Assembly: GCF_030015065.1 (NCBI RefSeq)
Contig: NZ_JAIVFN010000001.1
Location: 62,001 to 126,000, forward strand
Direction of reading: 5' to 3'
DNA from: Xanthobacter autotrophicus
Lineage (GTDB): Bacteria > Pseudomonadota > Alphaproteobacteria > Rhizobiales > Xanthobacteraceae
DNA length: 64,000 nt
A program made the position numbers and the translations under genes. A model generated the notes under the pieces. That model did not search any database, was not told the origin of the DNA, and was given only the letters and a program-made list of their open reading frames with translations. Below, in pieces: positions 8,304 through 19,627 of this stretch. Numbering within the stretch: position 1 is the first letter of the stretch; every line of letters starts with the position of its first letter.

Positions 8304-8969
8304 TCACTCCACCAGCAGCAGCGCGAAACCGTCATAGCCCTTGGCGCCCACAGTCTGGACGGCCGTGGCGGACAGGCGCGGGTCGGCGCCCGCGAGATCG
8401 AAGAAGCGTCGCACTCCGATGACATTGGCGTCGGAACTGTCCGCCTCCAGCACCTTTCCACTGCGCACCACATTGTCGCAGACGATGACCGTGCCCGGAC
8501 GCGACAGCCTGAGCGCCCAGTGGAGGTAGTCCGGATTGCTGGGCTTGTCGGCGTCGATGAAGATGAAATCGAACGGCCCCTGCCCTTCCGCCTCCAGCTT
8601 GGGCAGGGTGTCGATGGCCCGGCCCACGCGCAGGTCCACCTTGTCGGCAAGACCGGCGCGGGCAAGGTTCGCGCGCGCCACATCGGCATGGCGCGGCTCG
8701 AACTCCAGCGTCACCAGCTTGCCGTCCGCCGGCAAGGCGCGGGCGAGAAAGATGGCGCTGTAGCCGCCCAGCGTTCCGATCTCCAGGATGCGCTTCGATC
8801 CGATCATACGGGCGAAGAGGTGCAGCATCTGTCCCTGCGCCGCCGAGACGGAGATCGCCGGCAGGCCCGCCTCGGCGGAGGCTGCGAGCACCTCCTCCAG
8901 CACCGGATCGGCCGGCAGGAGGCGCTCGACGATATAGTCGTCCATACCGGCCCAGAGGGTCGCGCTCAT
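8304..8969 (-). CDS. SAM-dependent O-methyltransferase, class I (family 3)
   Basis: A 221-residue methyltransferase of the caffeoyl-CoA/catechol O-methyltransferase type, which moves a methyl group from S-adenosylmethionine to a hydroxyl in a metal-assisted reaction. Motif I is ILEIGTLGGYSA (61-72), followed by the acidic strand LVTLEFEP and the metal-binding FIFIDADK. The ATG at 8969 is preceded by GGAGA with about 7 bases spacing; nine more codons upstream are possible but have no ribosome site. It stands alone between the small HTH/peptide pair and a membrane protein gene. The substrate cannot be told from the sequence. Confidence 0.88.
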   Translation of the reverse strand: MSATLWAGMDDYIVERLLPADPVLEEVLAASAEAGLPAISVSAAQGQMLHLFARMIGSKRILEIGTLGGYSAIFLARALPADGKLVTLEFEPRHADVARANLARAGLADKVDLRVGRAIDTLPKLEAEGQGPFDFIFIDADKPSNPDYLHWALRLSRPGTVIVCDNVVRSGKVLEADSSDANVIGVRRFFDLAGADPRLSATAVQTVGAKGYDGFALLLVE

Positions 8970-9024
8970 GGTCACGTCTCCGTATCGCGTGTTCATGTCC
9001 GGCGGGCGTCAGTTGCTGCGGGCG

Positions 9025-9456
9025 TCAGTCCTGGTCGCTTTCGCGCGCGGCGCGGATCGAGAGCACCGCATAGGCCACCACCAGCGCCAGTTCCACCAGG
9101 GTGAAGAGGAGCAGGCGCGTCATGCCCGCCGGCGCCCAGGCGCCGAGCACCACCTGCGCCAGTGTGGCGATGAGCCACAGCACCACGGCCCACCCCGCCC
9201 TCAGCCACAGCCCGACGCCGGCGATGGGATCAATGATGGCGGCCCAGATGATGGCGGCCTGGGCCGCCATGGGCATGGCCTCGAAGCGGCTCTCCGGCCC
9301 GTCGCCGATGCCCAGGATCACCGCCCAGTGGATGATCCCCTCGATGAGCAGGAAGGCCGCGACGCCGCGCAGGAACAGGAACAGCCGCCGCCGCCAGGGC
9401 GTCAGGTTCTCCCACTGGGCGCGGGCACTGGCATCAATGGGATCGTAATGGCTCAT
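9025..9456 (-). CDS. Four-helix membrane protein, DUF6163-like
   Basis: A 143-residue integral membrane protein with four hydrophobic segments and short polar ends (SHYDPIDASARAQWENL at the start). It resembles uncharacterised alphaproteobacterial proteins that I recall as DUF6163; the family assignment is tentative. Its ATG (9456-9454) overlaps the TGA of the hydrolase gene before it in an ATGA arrangement, so the two are translationally coupled. No ribosome site of its own is visible, which fits coupling. Function unknown; the link to 3-hydroxyisobutyryl-CoA hydrolase may be only historical. Confidence 0.75.
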   Translation of the reverse strand: MSHYDPIDASARAQWENLTPWRRRLFLFLRGVAAFLLIEGIIHWAVILGIGDGPESRFEAMPMAAQAAIIWAAIIDPIAGVGLWLRAGWAVVLWLIATLAQVVLGAWAPAGMTRLLLFTLVELALVVAYAVLSIRAARESDQD

Positions 9457-10520
9457 GCACCGGGTGCCAGAAGTTCCAGTTCGTCGGGGATGGGATCGAA
9501 ATGCGCCGCAATGACGGCGCTGTCCACATCCTCCAGTTGAGACGGCTGCCATTTCGGGGCGTTGTCGCGGTCGACGAGGACCGCGCGCACACCCTCATAG
9601 AAATCATGGCCGGCCATGACGCGCGTCACCACCCGCAATTCCAGCTTCAGGCATTCTCCGAGATCGAGCGCCCCGCCCCGGCGCATCTGCTCCATGGCGA
9701 TGCACAGGCTGGTGGGGGAGCGCTGGCGCATCTCGCGGGCGGTGGCGGCGGCGAAGTCCGCATGGGTCCCGCCGGCCGCCGCCTGATCGAGCGCGGCGAG
9801 GATGGCTTCCACGGTGCCACGGCCGAACGCATCGGCGATGAAATCGGCGCGGTCGGCGAATGCGCCCGGCCCCGGATCGACGCGATGGTCGGCGAGGATG
9901 CGCTCCACGTCGCCGCCGGCGACAAGGGCTTCCTCCAGCGCGGGGAAGGCGCCGGAGGGGACCACGTCGGTGGCGAGCCCGCAGGCATGCGCCTCGGCGG
10001 CACGGATGCGGGTGCCGGTCAGCGCCAGGAACACGCCGAAGGCGCCGGGCAGGCGCGGCAGCACATGGGTGCCGCCCACGTCCGGGAAAAGGCCGATATT
10101 CACTTCCGGCATGGCGAAGAGATAGCGATCCCCCGCCACCCGGTGTGCCCCGTGGGCGGAGAGGCCGAAGCCGCCGCCCATGCAGATGCCGTCGATGAGC
10201 GCCACATAGGGCTTGGGAAAGCTGCCGATATAGTCGTTGAGGACATATTCCTCGCGGAAGAAGGCGAGGGCCTCCCCGGCACGGCCGCCGCGGCCGAGGT
10301 CGTAGATGGAGCGCACGTCGCCGCCGGCGCAGAAGGCCTTCTCGCCTGCGCCCTTGATGATGATGCGGGTGATGGCCGGGTCCTTCGCCCAGGCCCTGAG
10401 TCGGGGCAGGATCTCGCGCACCATGCCGAGATTAAGCGCGTTGAGCGCCTTCGGCCGGTTGAGGGTGATGATGCCGGCCGCGCCCTTCTCTTCCAGCAGA
10501 ACCTCAGGTTCCGATGTCAC
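9453..10520 (-). CDS. 3-hydroxyisobutyryl-CoA hydrolase
   Basis: This enzyme releases 3-hydroxyisobutyrate from its CoA ester in valine breakdown. The 355-residue protein has the crotonase fold with the oxyanion-hole segments CAGGDVR (about 64-70) and GICMGGGFG (111-119), and the hydrolase-specific stretch MPEVNIGLFPDVGG with E139 and D147, which separates HIBCH from plain enoyl-CoA hydratases. It starts with a GTG at 10520, 6 bases behind GGGGAG. Its stop codon overlaps the start of the membrane protein gene. Together with isovaleryl-CoA dehydrogenase at 37.4-38.6 kb it indicates branched-chain amino-acid catabolism. Confidence 0.9.
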   Translation of the reverse strand: MTSEPEVLLEEKGAAGIITLNRPKALNALNLGMVREILPRLRAWAKDPAITRIIIKGAGEKAFCAGGDVRSIYDLGRGGRAGEALAFFREEYVLNDYIGSFPKPYVALIDGICMGGGFGLSAHGAHRVAGDRYLFAMPEVNIGLFPDVGGTHVLPRLPGAFGVFLALTGTRIRAAEAHACGLATDVVPSGAFPALEEALVAGGDVERILADHRVDPGPGAFADRADFIADAFGRGTVEAILAALDQAAAGGTHADFAAATAREMRQRSPTSLCIAMEQMRRGGALDLGECLKLELRVVTRVMAGHDFYEGVRAVLVDRDNAPKWQPSQLEDVDSAVIAAHFDPIPDELELLAPGA

Positions 10521-10684
10521 TGCGCTCTCCCCTTCGCCGCCGATGATGCCGCTGAGCGGTTCCCCCGGCAGGGTTAGACGCGGCCCCGGACACCGTCAAC
10601 GCGACGGCGCGCACTCCCGCCGTGCACGCTTGCACATCCCGTCCCTGCCCCTGCCCTCGCAGGGCGGCGCCCGGGCGGCTATAA

Positions 10685-11782
<1,098 letters not shown>

Positions 11783-11804
11783 GGCCCGCGCCGGGAGAGA
11801 CGAT

Positions 11805-13070
11805 ATGACAGCCTCCGCCGTCGCCAAAGGCAGCCTGAACGGCGACCTGCCCGTGACCTTCGCGGACGTGGAGGCGGCGCGCGCGCTGGTGAGCGGCGCC
11901 GTCCTGCGCACCCCCACCCTGCACGCCCCGCGCCTGTCCACCCTGACCGGCGCCGACGTGTACGTGAAGTACGAGAACTTCCAGGTCACCGCCTCGTTCA
12001 AGGAGCGGGGCGCGCTGGTGAAGCTGGCACGCCTCACGCCCGAGGAGGCGCGCCAGGGCGTCGTGGCCATGTCGGCGGGCAATCATGCCCAGGCGGTGGC
12101 CTATCACGGCACACGGCTGAAGATTTCCACCCTCATCGTCATGCCGGAGACCACACCGCAGGTGAAGGTGGCCGCCACCGAGGCCTTCGGCGCCGAGGTG
12201 GTACTGTTCGGCGAGACGGTAGCCGACGCCTTCGAGGAGGCCGAGCGCATCGCCAGGGCGCAGGGCCGCGTCTTCGTCCACCCCTATGATGACGCGGACG
12301 TGATCGCCGGCCAGGGTTCGCTCGGTCTTGAGATGATCGAGGACGCGCCGCCGCTGGACGCGGTGCTGGTGCCCATCGGCGGCGGCGGGCTCATCGCCGG
12401 CATGGCTCTGGCCTTTGCCGGGCGCTCCCCCGCGACCGAGGTGGTCGGCGTCGAGACCCAGCTCTATCCCGCCATGTGGTCGGCCATGACGGGGGAGGCG
12501 CGGCCCTGCGGCGGGCCGACGCTGGCCGAAGGCATCGCGGTGCGCAATGTGGGCGTCATCACCTCCCAGGTGGTGCGGCGCCTCGTGCCCCATGTGGTGC
12601 TGGTGGACGAGACCGCGCTGGAGCGGGCGGTGAACGCCTTCCTCATGCACCAGAAGACGCTGGCCGAGGGCGCCGGCGCCGCCGGCCTCGCCGCCCTGCT
12701 CGCCGAGCCGGAACGTTTCCGCGGCAAGACGGTGGGCCTCGTCGTCTCCGGCGGCAACATCGACCCGCGCATGATCGCCGGCATCCTGCTGCGGGAGCTG
12801 GAGCGGGAGGAGCGCATCGTCTCCTTCCGCCTGACCATCCTCGACCGGCCGGGCATGCTGGGGCGCATCGCGACGCTGCTCGGCAAGCTCGGCGCCAACA
12901 TCCTGGAGGTGCATCACCGCCGCACCTTCCTCGACGTGCCGGCCAAGGGCACCCGCCTCGACCTGACGGTGGAGACACGCGACCAGGCCCATGTCGAATT
13001 GATCCAGAAGGCGCTGGAGAGCGAAGGCCTGCCGGTCCAACGCCTGGGCGCCGGAGGCGCCGACTGGTGA
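11805..13070 (+). CDS. ilvA: Threonine ammonia-lyase with ACT domain
   Basis: A PLP enzyme that converts threonine to 2-oxobutyrate and ammonia, the first committed step to isoleucine. The 421-residue protein has the PLP lysine K66 in SFKERGA, the phosphate-binding glycine loop GGGGLI, and a C-terminal ACT domain (about 347-420, FRLTILDRPGMLGRIA) that normally senses amino acids. This is the medium-length form, shorter than E. coli IlvA and longer than TdcB. GGGAGA lies 6 bases before the ATG. The last eight codons and the stop are the first unit of a fourfold 26-bp tandem repeat, an unusual 3' end. Confidence 0.92.
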   Translation: MTASAVAKGSLNGDLPVTFADVEAARALVSGAVLRTPTLHAPRLSTLTGADVYVKYENFQVTASFKERGALVKLARLTPEEARQGVVAMSAGNHAQAVAYHGTRLKISTLIVMPETTPQVKVAATEAFGAEVVLFGETVADAFEEAERIARAQGRVFVHPYDDADVIAGQGSLGLEMIEDAPPLDAVLVPIGGGGLIAGMALAFAGRSPATEVVGVETQLYPAMWSAMTGEARPCGGPTLAEGIAVRNVGVITSQVVRRLVPHVVLVDETALERAVNAFLMHQKTLAEGAGAAGLAALLAEPERFRGKTVGLVVSGGNIDPRMIAGILLRELEREERIVSFRLTILDRPGMLGRIATLLGKLGANILEVHHRRTFLDVPAKGTRLDLTVETRDQAHVELIQKALESEGLPVQRLGAGGADW

Positions 13071-13148
13071 TGGGCGCCGGAGGCGCCGACTGGTGATGGG
13101 CGCCGGAGGCGCCGACTGGTGATGGGCGCCGAAGGCGCTGACTGGTGA
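13045..13148 (+). repeat. Four tandem 26-bp repeats copying a gene's 3' end
   Basis: Four head-to-tail units of exactly 26 bp lie at 13045-13070, 13071-13096, 13097-13122 and 13123-13148. Units 1-3 are identical; unit 4 has two substitutions. The first unit is coding and ends with the TGA of the threonine ammonia-lyase gene; the other three repeat the codons for GAGGADW and the stop. Each unit contains GGCGCC-GGA-GGCGCC, which can fold into a small hairpin. A partial fifth trace (TGCGCCGCGGGCGC) follows. Confidence 0.95.
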
Positions 13149-13243
13149 CGTGCGCCGCGGGCGCAAACGGGGGAGGCCTGCCGCGATCTTGCGCCGCAGG
13201 TCCGGCCACACCACCTGAAGGTGTCGGAAGGAGCCATTGACCC

Positions 13244-13789
13244 ATGAGCAACACCAGCGACACGTCCCGCGAGCCGCCGCGCATCGGTCTCTCCGACGCG
13301 GCGCCTCCCCATGCCTACGATCCGGTGACCCAGCCGGAATATTTCGAGGGCGTGCTCTCCCGGCGACTCATGGCCTTCCTCGTCGATGCCATCCTGATCT
13401 TCGGCGCCGTGGTGCTTTTCTATATCTTCGTCCTGCTGATGGGCGTGGTGACGCTGGGCTTGAGTTGGATCGCGTTCTTCTTCATCTGGCCGACCTTCGT
13501 CATCACGGCGCTCGCCTACAACGCCCTCACCCTCGGCTCGCCCGCCTCGGCGACGCTCGGCATGCGACTCATGGATATCGAGGTCCGCACCTGGTACGGC
13601 GCTCCCTGCTATGCGCTGCTCGGCGCGGTGCATGCGGTGTGCTTCTGGGTGTCGGTCTCGGTGTTCACGCCATTCGTGCTGCTGGTTGCCCTGTTCAACG
13701 ACCGGCGCCGGCTGCTGCACGATTTCCTCGTGGGCACCGTGGTGGTGAACAACAGCCAGCGGGCGGATGCACTGCGGCGCCGGAGCTGA
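13244..13789 (+). CDS. RDD family membrane protein
   Basis: A 181-residue integral membrane protein with the RDD domain, named after conserved Arg-Asp-Asp residues: R40/R41 in SRRLMAFLVDA with D48, and a late R-RRLLHDFLVGT segment. There are four or so hydrophobic stretches: about 43-70, 76-97 and 120-150 are clear. RDD proteins are mostly uncharacterised; some are linked to ion transport. The start ATG is preceded by GGAAGGAG at a rather long distance (about 12 bases). It lies between the repeat tract and bpt and is co-directional with both neighbours. Confidence 0.88.
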   Translation: MSNTSDTSREPPRIGLSDAAPPHAYDPVTQPEYFEGVLSRRLMAFLVDAILIFGAVVLFYIFVLLMGVVTLGLSWIAFFFIWPTFVITALAYNALTLGSPASATLGMRLMDIEVRTWYGAPCYALLGAVHAVCFWVSVSVFTPFVLLVALFNDRRRLLHDFLVGTVVVNNSQRADALRRRS

Positions 13790-13869
13790 TTTTTCGCCTT
13801 AGGAGCACCTTCGCCTTTGACCTCTTCCCGCGCAGCGGCGATGCTGTCTTTTCCTGAGGCACGAGTGCC

Positions 13870-14619
13870 GTGAGCGAGCATCCGCGCGATACGCCGCAAT
13901 TCTATCTGACGGCCCCCTCCCCCTGCCCCTACCTGCCGGGGCGGGAGGAGCGGAAGGTGTTCACCCACCTGGTGGGCGACCGGGCGGCCAGCCTCAACGA
14001 CGTGCTCACGCAAGGGGGGTTCCGCCGCAGCCAGTCCATCGCCTATCGCCCGGCGTGCGAAGGCTGCAAGGCCTGCGTCTCGGTGCGGATCTGCGTGGAC
14101 GACTTCAAGGAAAGCCGCAGCTTCCGTCGCATCCAGCTGGAGAATGCGGACCTCATCGGCCAGATCAAGCCGGCGACCCCCACCTCCGAGCAGTACGCCC
14201 TGTTCCGCAGCTACGTCACCGCCCGCCACGGCACCGGCGGGATGGCCGACATGAGCGTGCTCGACTACGCGATGATGGTGGAGGACACCCACGTCCACAC
14301 CCGTCTCGTGGAATATCGCAAGCGCGGGCCGGACAGCCGCATCATTCCCCGCGGCACCGGCGACCTCATGGCGGTGGCGCTGACGGACGTCCTCGTCGAC
14401 GGCCTGTCCATGGTCTATTCCTTCTACAACCCTCAGGTGCAGAATCGTTCTCTCGGTACCTTCCTGATCCTCGACCACATCATCCGGGCGCGACAGATGG
14501 GGCTGCCTTACGTCTATCTCGGCTACTGGGTGCAGGGCTCGCGCAAGATGGATTATAAGCGCCGCTATCTTCCGCAGGAGCGCCTGACGCCCCACGGCTG
14601 GGAGCGGGTGGACAAATAG
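13870..14619 (+). CDS. bpt: Aspartate/glutamate leucyltransferase
   Basis: Bpt attaches leucine from leucyl-tRNA to proteins that begin with Asp or Glu, marking them for ClpAP via the N-degron pathway. The 249-residue product has the N-terminal region [18 protein letters not shown] and the family motif [16 protein letters not shown], both containing the conserved cysteines, and the transferase region [15 protein letters not shown] near the C terminus. Length fits the bacterial family. It begins with GTG at 13870. It is co-directional with the MarC-type gene, which starts 32 bp after its stop. Confidence 0.93.
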   Translation: MSEHPRDTPQFYLTAPSPCPYLPGREERKVFTHLVGDRAASLNDVLTQGGFRRSQSIAYRPACEGCKACVSVRICVDDFKESRSFRRIQLENADLIGQIKPATPTSEQYALFRSYVTARHGTGGMADMSVLDYAMMVEDTHVHTRLVEYRKRGPDSRIIPRGTGDLMAVALTDVLVDGLSMVYSFYNPQVQNRSLGTFLILDHIIRARQMGLPYVYLGYWVQGSRKMDYKRRYLPQERLTPHGWERVDK

Positions 14620-14651
14620 CGGCGTCGAACGAGGCGTCCGGGGGGAGCCGC

Positions 14652-15329
14652 GTGAGCTATTTCAGCAATGCCTTGAATATCTTCATCGCCGTCTTCGCGG
14701 CCCTCTTCCCGATCGTCAATCCGCTCGGCGGCGCACCCATCTTCCTCAATTTCGTGCGCGGCTGCTCCAAGCAGACGCGGGACGCACTGGCCCGCAGCGT
14801 GGCCATTTACGGTTTCCTGCTGCTGCTCGGATCGCTTGCCATCGGCGCGCAGGTGCTGCTGTTCTTCGGCATCACCCTGCCGGTGCTGCGGGTGGCCGGC
14901 GGCGTGGTGGTGACCTCGGTCGGCTGGAACCTGCTGCACCAGGGCGACGAGCCTGCCAAGCGCGCGGACGGAACGCCGCTGGACGACGCCCACGCCCAGG
15001 ATCAGGCCTTCTATCCGCTGACCCTGCCGCTCACCGTCGGCCCCGGCTCCATCGCCACCACCATTGCGCTTGCGGCCAGCCACAAATCCACCTTCCAGAC
15101 CGACCTTGTCATGTCGCTGTCGTCCCTGGTCGGGGCGGTGGCCGGGCTTCTGGCGGTGGCGCTGACCGTCTATTTCGCCTTCCGCGAGGCTCCCACCATC
15201 GAGCGTGTCCTCGGCAAGAATGGCACCAACGTGCTGGTGCGCCTGTTCGCCTTCATCCTGTTCGCCATTGGCGTGCAGATCGTGTGGCTGGGCATGCGCG
15301 ACCTGCTCGGCGAAATTCCGCGACGCTGA
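14652..15329 (+). CDS. MarC family (UPF0056) membrane protein
   Basis: A 225-residue protein with six hydrophobic segments, matching the MarC/NAAT family of inner-membrane proteins. The first segment holds the family motif FPIVNPLGGAPIFL; a second half carries YPLTLPLTVGPGSIATTI, the recurrent proline-glycine signature. A cytoplasmic loop (about 100-120) is rich in charged residues. MarC was once tied to multiple antibiotic resistance, a link since doubted, and its transport substrate is not established. A GTG start at 14652 is placed behind GGGGGGAG. The short gap to bpt suggests one transcript. Confidence 0.9.
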   Translation: MSYFSNALNIFIAVFAALFPIVNPLGGAPIFLNFVRGCSKQTRDALARSVAIYGFLLLLGSLAIGAQVLLFFGITLPVLRVAGGVVVTSVGWNLLHQGDEPAKRADGTPLDDAHAQDQAFYPLTLPLTVGPGSIATTIALAASHKSTFQTDLVMSLSSLVGAVAGLLAVALTVYFAFREAPTIERVLGKNGTNVLVRLFAFILFAIGVQIVWLGMRDLLGEIPRR

Positions 15330-15433
15330 ACCGTCCCTTCATTCAACCCAGCCATACCGTCGCGGGACTGCATCCGCGCTTCGCCTCCTGTTAGAAGGCT
15401 CGAAATTCCACGCGCCTCAGGCAGGAGCACGCC

Positions 15434-16471
15434 ATGTCCGTTTCCGACCATCCCGTCCGCCGCGTCGCCGTGATCGGGGCGGGAACCATCGGCGCGAGCT
15501 GGGCCGCGCTGTTCCTGTCCCGCGGGCTCGACGTGGTGGTGAGCGATCCGGCGCCGGGTGCCGCCGAGGCCACCCAGCGCCTCATCTCTGCCGCCTGGCC
15601 CATCCTGATGGAGCTCGGCGGCGAAGGCGCGATCGACCCCACGAGCTGGCGCTTCGAGGCCGATCCGGTGAAGGCGGTGGCGGGCGTGGACTTCGTGCAG
15701 GAGAACGCGCCCGAGCGCTACGAGCTGAAACAGAAGCTGTTTCCCGCCATCGACGCGGTACTGCCGCCGCAGGTGGTGATTGCCTCCTCGTCTTCCGGCC
15801 TGCTGGTGAGCCGCATCGCCGAGGGCTGCCGCCATCCCGAGCGCTGCATCATCGGCCACCCGTTCAATCCGCCGCACCTGATCCCGCTGGTGGAGGTGGT
15901 GGGCGGCGAAAAGGCGAGCCGCGCGGCCATCGCCACCGCCATGGATTTCTACCGGGCCATGGGCAAGCACCCCATCGAGATCCGCAAGGAGGTCGCCGGC
16001 CACGTGGCCAACCGCCTGCAGGCGGCCCTGTGGCGCGAGGCCATCCATCTGGTGGAGCAGGGCGTGGTTTCAGTGGCGGACGTGGATGCGGCCGTCTGCG
16101 AAGGCCCCGGTCTGCGCTGGGCGCTCATGGGCCAGCACATGACCTTCCATCTGGGCGGCGGCCAAGGTGGCCTTGCCCATTTCATGCACCACCTTTTGCC
16201 TGCGGTGGAGACGTGGTGGGACGATCTCGGCACGCCGAATATGACGCCGGAGCTTCAGGCGAGGCTGGTTGAAGGCGTGACGGCGGAAGCCGCCGGCCGC
16301 TCCATCGCCGAACTGGCGCAGCGGCGCGATACCCTGCTGACGCAGATCGTGGCGTTGAAGCACGCCCATGATGCGGTCGAGGAAAAGCAGGACCTCAGCG
16401 ACCGGCTCGATGAGGCGCTGGAGGAGAGCTTCCCGGCCAGCGACCCGGTGGCGGTGCACCGGGCGGATTGA
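15434..16471 (+). CDS. 3-hydroxyacyl-CoA / L-carnitine dehydrogenase family enzyme
   Basis: An NAD-dependent dehydrogenase of the 3-hydroxyacyl-CoA dehydrogenase family, with the dinucleotide motif VIGAGTIGASWA (13-24), catalytic His142 in GHPFNPPHLIPLVE, and the SSSSGL segment at 118-123. Its arrangement is closest to lambda-crystallin/L-carnitine dehydrogenase-like members; the substrate is not determined. The last 15 or so residues (LDEALEESFPASDPVAV) are a distinct acidic tail that also occurs at the ends of unrelated alphaproteobacterial proteins. CAGGAG precedes the ATG. It is convergent with eno. Confidence 0.85.
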   Translation: MSVSDHPVRRVAVIGAGTIGASWAALFLSRGLDVVVSDPAPGAAEATQRLISAAWPILMELGGEGAIDPTSWRFEADPVKAVAGVDFVQENAPERYELKQKLFPAIDAVLPPQVVIASSSSGLLVSRIAEGCRHPERCIIGHPFNPPHLIPLVEVVGGEKASRAAIATAMDFYRAMGKHPIEIRKEVAGHVANRLQAALWREAIHLVEQGVVSVADVDAAVCEGPGLRWALMGQHMTFHLGGGQGGLAHFMHHLLPAVETWWDDLGTPNMTPELQARLVEGVTAEAAGRSIAELAQRRDTLLTQIVALKHAHDAVEEKQDLSDRLDEALEESFPASDPVAVHRAD

Positions 16472-16521
16472 GGGCGGCCCCCTCTCCCCTTGCAGGGAGA
16501 GGGGTTCCGCGGTTTGAGGCT

Positions 16522-17997
<1,476 letters not shown>

Positions 17998-18048
17998 TTA
18001 CGGCCGGCGCGGGTAGAGCACCCGCTCTTCCGCCGCAGGAAACGAGAT

Positions 18049-18501
18049 ATGACCGATCGCCCGCTCCAGCTCGGCGTCAGCGCCGCCTTGCCTGCTTCTC
18101 CCGAGGAAGCCGTGCTCGACCGCGTGCCGAACCCGCATCCGGACGTGGACTATGTGGCGCGCTTCACCTGCCCGGAATTCACCTCCCTGTGCCCGGTGAC
18201 GGGGCAGCCGGATTTCGCGCACCTCGTCATCGACTATGTGCCCGACCAGTTCCTCGTGGAGTCGAAGTCTCTCAAGCTGTACATGGGCAGCTTCCGCAAC
18301 CACGGCGCGTTCCACGAGGATTGCACCGTGGCGGTGGGCAAGCGCCTGGTGGACCTGCTCCAGCCCCGTTTCCTGCGTATTGCCGGCTACTGGTATCCGC
18401 GCGGCGGCATCCCCATCGACGTGTTCTGGCAGACCGGAAAGCTGGCCGAGGGCGTGTGGTTGCCGGATACGGGGGTTGCGCCCTACCGCGGTCGCGGGTG
18501 A
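18049..18501 (+). CDS. queF: NADPH-dependent 7-cyano-7-deazaguanine reductase QueF
   Basis: QueF reduces preQ0 to preQ1, the base that Tgt inserts into tRNA on the way to queuosine. The 150-residue unimodular form has the active-site cysteine C48 in [11 protein letters not shown] and the QueF motif ESKSLKLY (71-78), which binds NADPH. The later queuosine genes queA and tgt are also in this window (38.8-41.0 kb). A short hairpin (GCGGGT/ACCCGC) lies about 30 bp before the start, but no preQ1 riboswitch of known form was recognised. DUF1835 follows 73 bp downstream. Confidence 0.95.
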   Translation: MTDRPLQLGVSAALPASPEEAVLDRVPNPHPDVDYVARFTCPEFTSLCPVTGQPDFAHLVIDYVPDQFLVESKSLKLYMGSFRNHGAFHEDCTVAVGKRLVDLLQPRFLRIAGYWYPRGGIPIDVFWQTGKLAEGVWLPDTGVAPYRGRG

Positions 18502-18574
18502 AGCTGTCCGTTCCGGAGCTGCCGACGCCAGAACAACACCAGGGCGGCCCGGGGGAGGACGGAGGGCACGGATT

Positions 18575-19600
18575 ATGCCGAAGCTCATTGTCACCAACGG
18601 TGAATCCGCGGCTGATCGCCTGCGCGCGGCGGGGATCAGGGGCCATATCCTGCCGTGGCAGGATATGCTCCACGACGGACCGGTCCCGCCCGGCACCGAC
18701 CTCGAGGAGGTGTCGGACGTGCGCGCCGATTTCCTCTCGCAGGCGCTGGGGCTGCCCTTCGACGAGGTCCGGGCGGATTTCGCCCACCGCGACGCGCAGG
18801 TGGAGGTGCATGTGGCCTACCGCGAGGTGGAGCTGTGGTTCGAGCATGACCTGTTCGACCAGCTCCAGCTGATCCAGGTCCTCGCCTATTTCGCCCACCA
18901 GCCGGAGCGCATGGGCATCAGCCTGGTGCAGGCCTCCCACTATCTGGGGATGATGGACCCCGACAGTGTGCGCGCGCTGGAGACCGCCCGCGCGCCGGTC
19001 AGCCACCTCCAGCTGGAAACCGCGCGCGAGGCCTGGGACGCTTTCACCGCCCCCACGCCGCGCCCGCTCGCCACTTTCCTCTCGAGGTCGCAGGTGTCCC
19101 GCGTTTATGAGGTGCTGCCCCATCTGGCGCCCGCGCTCCATCGGCTCATCGCCGAGCTGCCGGCGCCCAAGAGCGGGCTGTCGCTGACCGAGGAGCGCAT
19201 CCTGCGGCAGCTTCAGGACGGACCCGTGAAGGTGGCGCACCTCTATGCCGCCGTGCATTCCATGGACGAGGCGCAGTTCCTCGCCGACCTGCCGTTCTTC
19301 CTGCGCCTCGACGGCCTCGCCTTCGCCCACGAGCCGCTGATTTCCGGCCTGCCGTTCCGCTCCAGCGAAGCGGCGGGCATGCGCTTTTCCCCCGGCAGCG
19401 ACAGCGCAGCCGAGCGCAGCTACCGCACCTATGCCGCGGCCGAGATCGCGCTGACGCCCGCGGGCGCGGCGGCGCTGAAGGGCGGCTTCGACCATGCCTG
19501 CGAGAATGCCGTGGACCGCTCCATCGGCGGAACGCATCTCCAGCCCGGCGCCATGTGGCGCTTCGACCGGGCGTCCGGCAGCCTCGTGCTGCCGAATTAA
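18575..19600 (+). CDS. DUF1835 domain-containing protein
   Basis: A 341-residue protein with an N-terminal DUF1835 domain: the family pattern IVTNGES ... ILPWQDMLHDGPVP is clear in the first 40 residues. The remaining parts are mostly helical and conserved in alphaproteobacterial homologues; no catalytic signature was recognised, and there is no signal peptide or membrane span. GGAGGG lies 8 bases before the ATG. It follows queF in the same direction. The function is unknown, and the link to queuosine is only positional. Confidence 0.85.
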   Translation: MPKLIVTNGESAADRLRAAGIRGHILPWQDMLHDGPVPPGTDLEEVSDVRADFLSQALGLPFDEVRADFAHRDAQVEVHVAYREVELWFEHDLFDQLQLIQVLAYFAHQPERMGISLVQASHYLGMMDPDSVRALETARAPVSHLQLETAREAWDAFTAPTPRPLATFLSRSQVSRVYEVLPHLAPALHRLIAELPAPKSGLSLTEERILRQLQDGPVKVAHLYAAVHSMDEAQFLADLPFFLRLDGLAFAHEPLISGLPFRSSEAAGMRFSPGSDSAAERSYRTYAAAEIALTPAGAAALKGGFDHACENAVDRSIGGTHLQPGAMWRFDRASGSLVLPN

Positions 19601-19627
19601 AGCCGCCGGTCGGCGCTTTCTAGTGGA

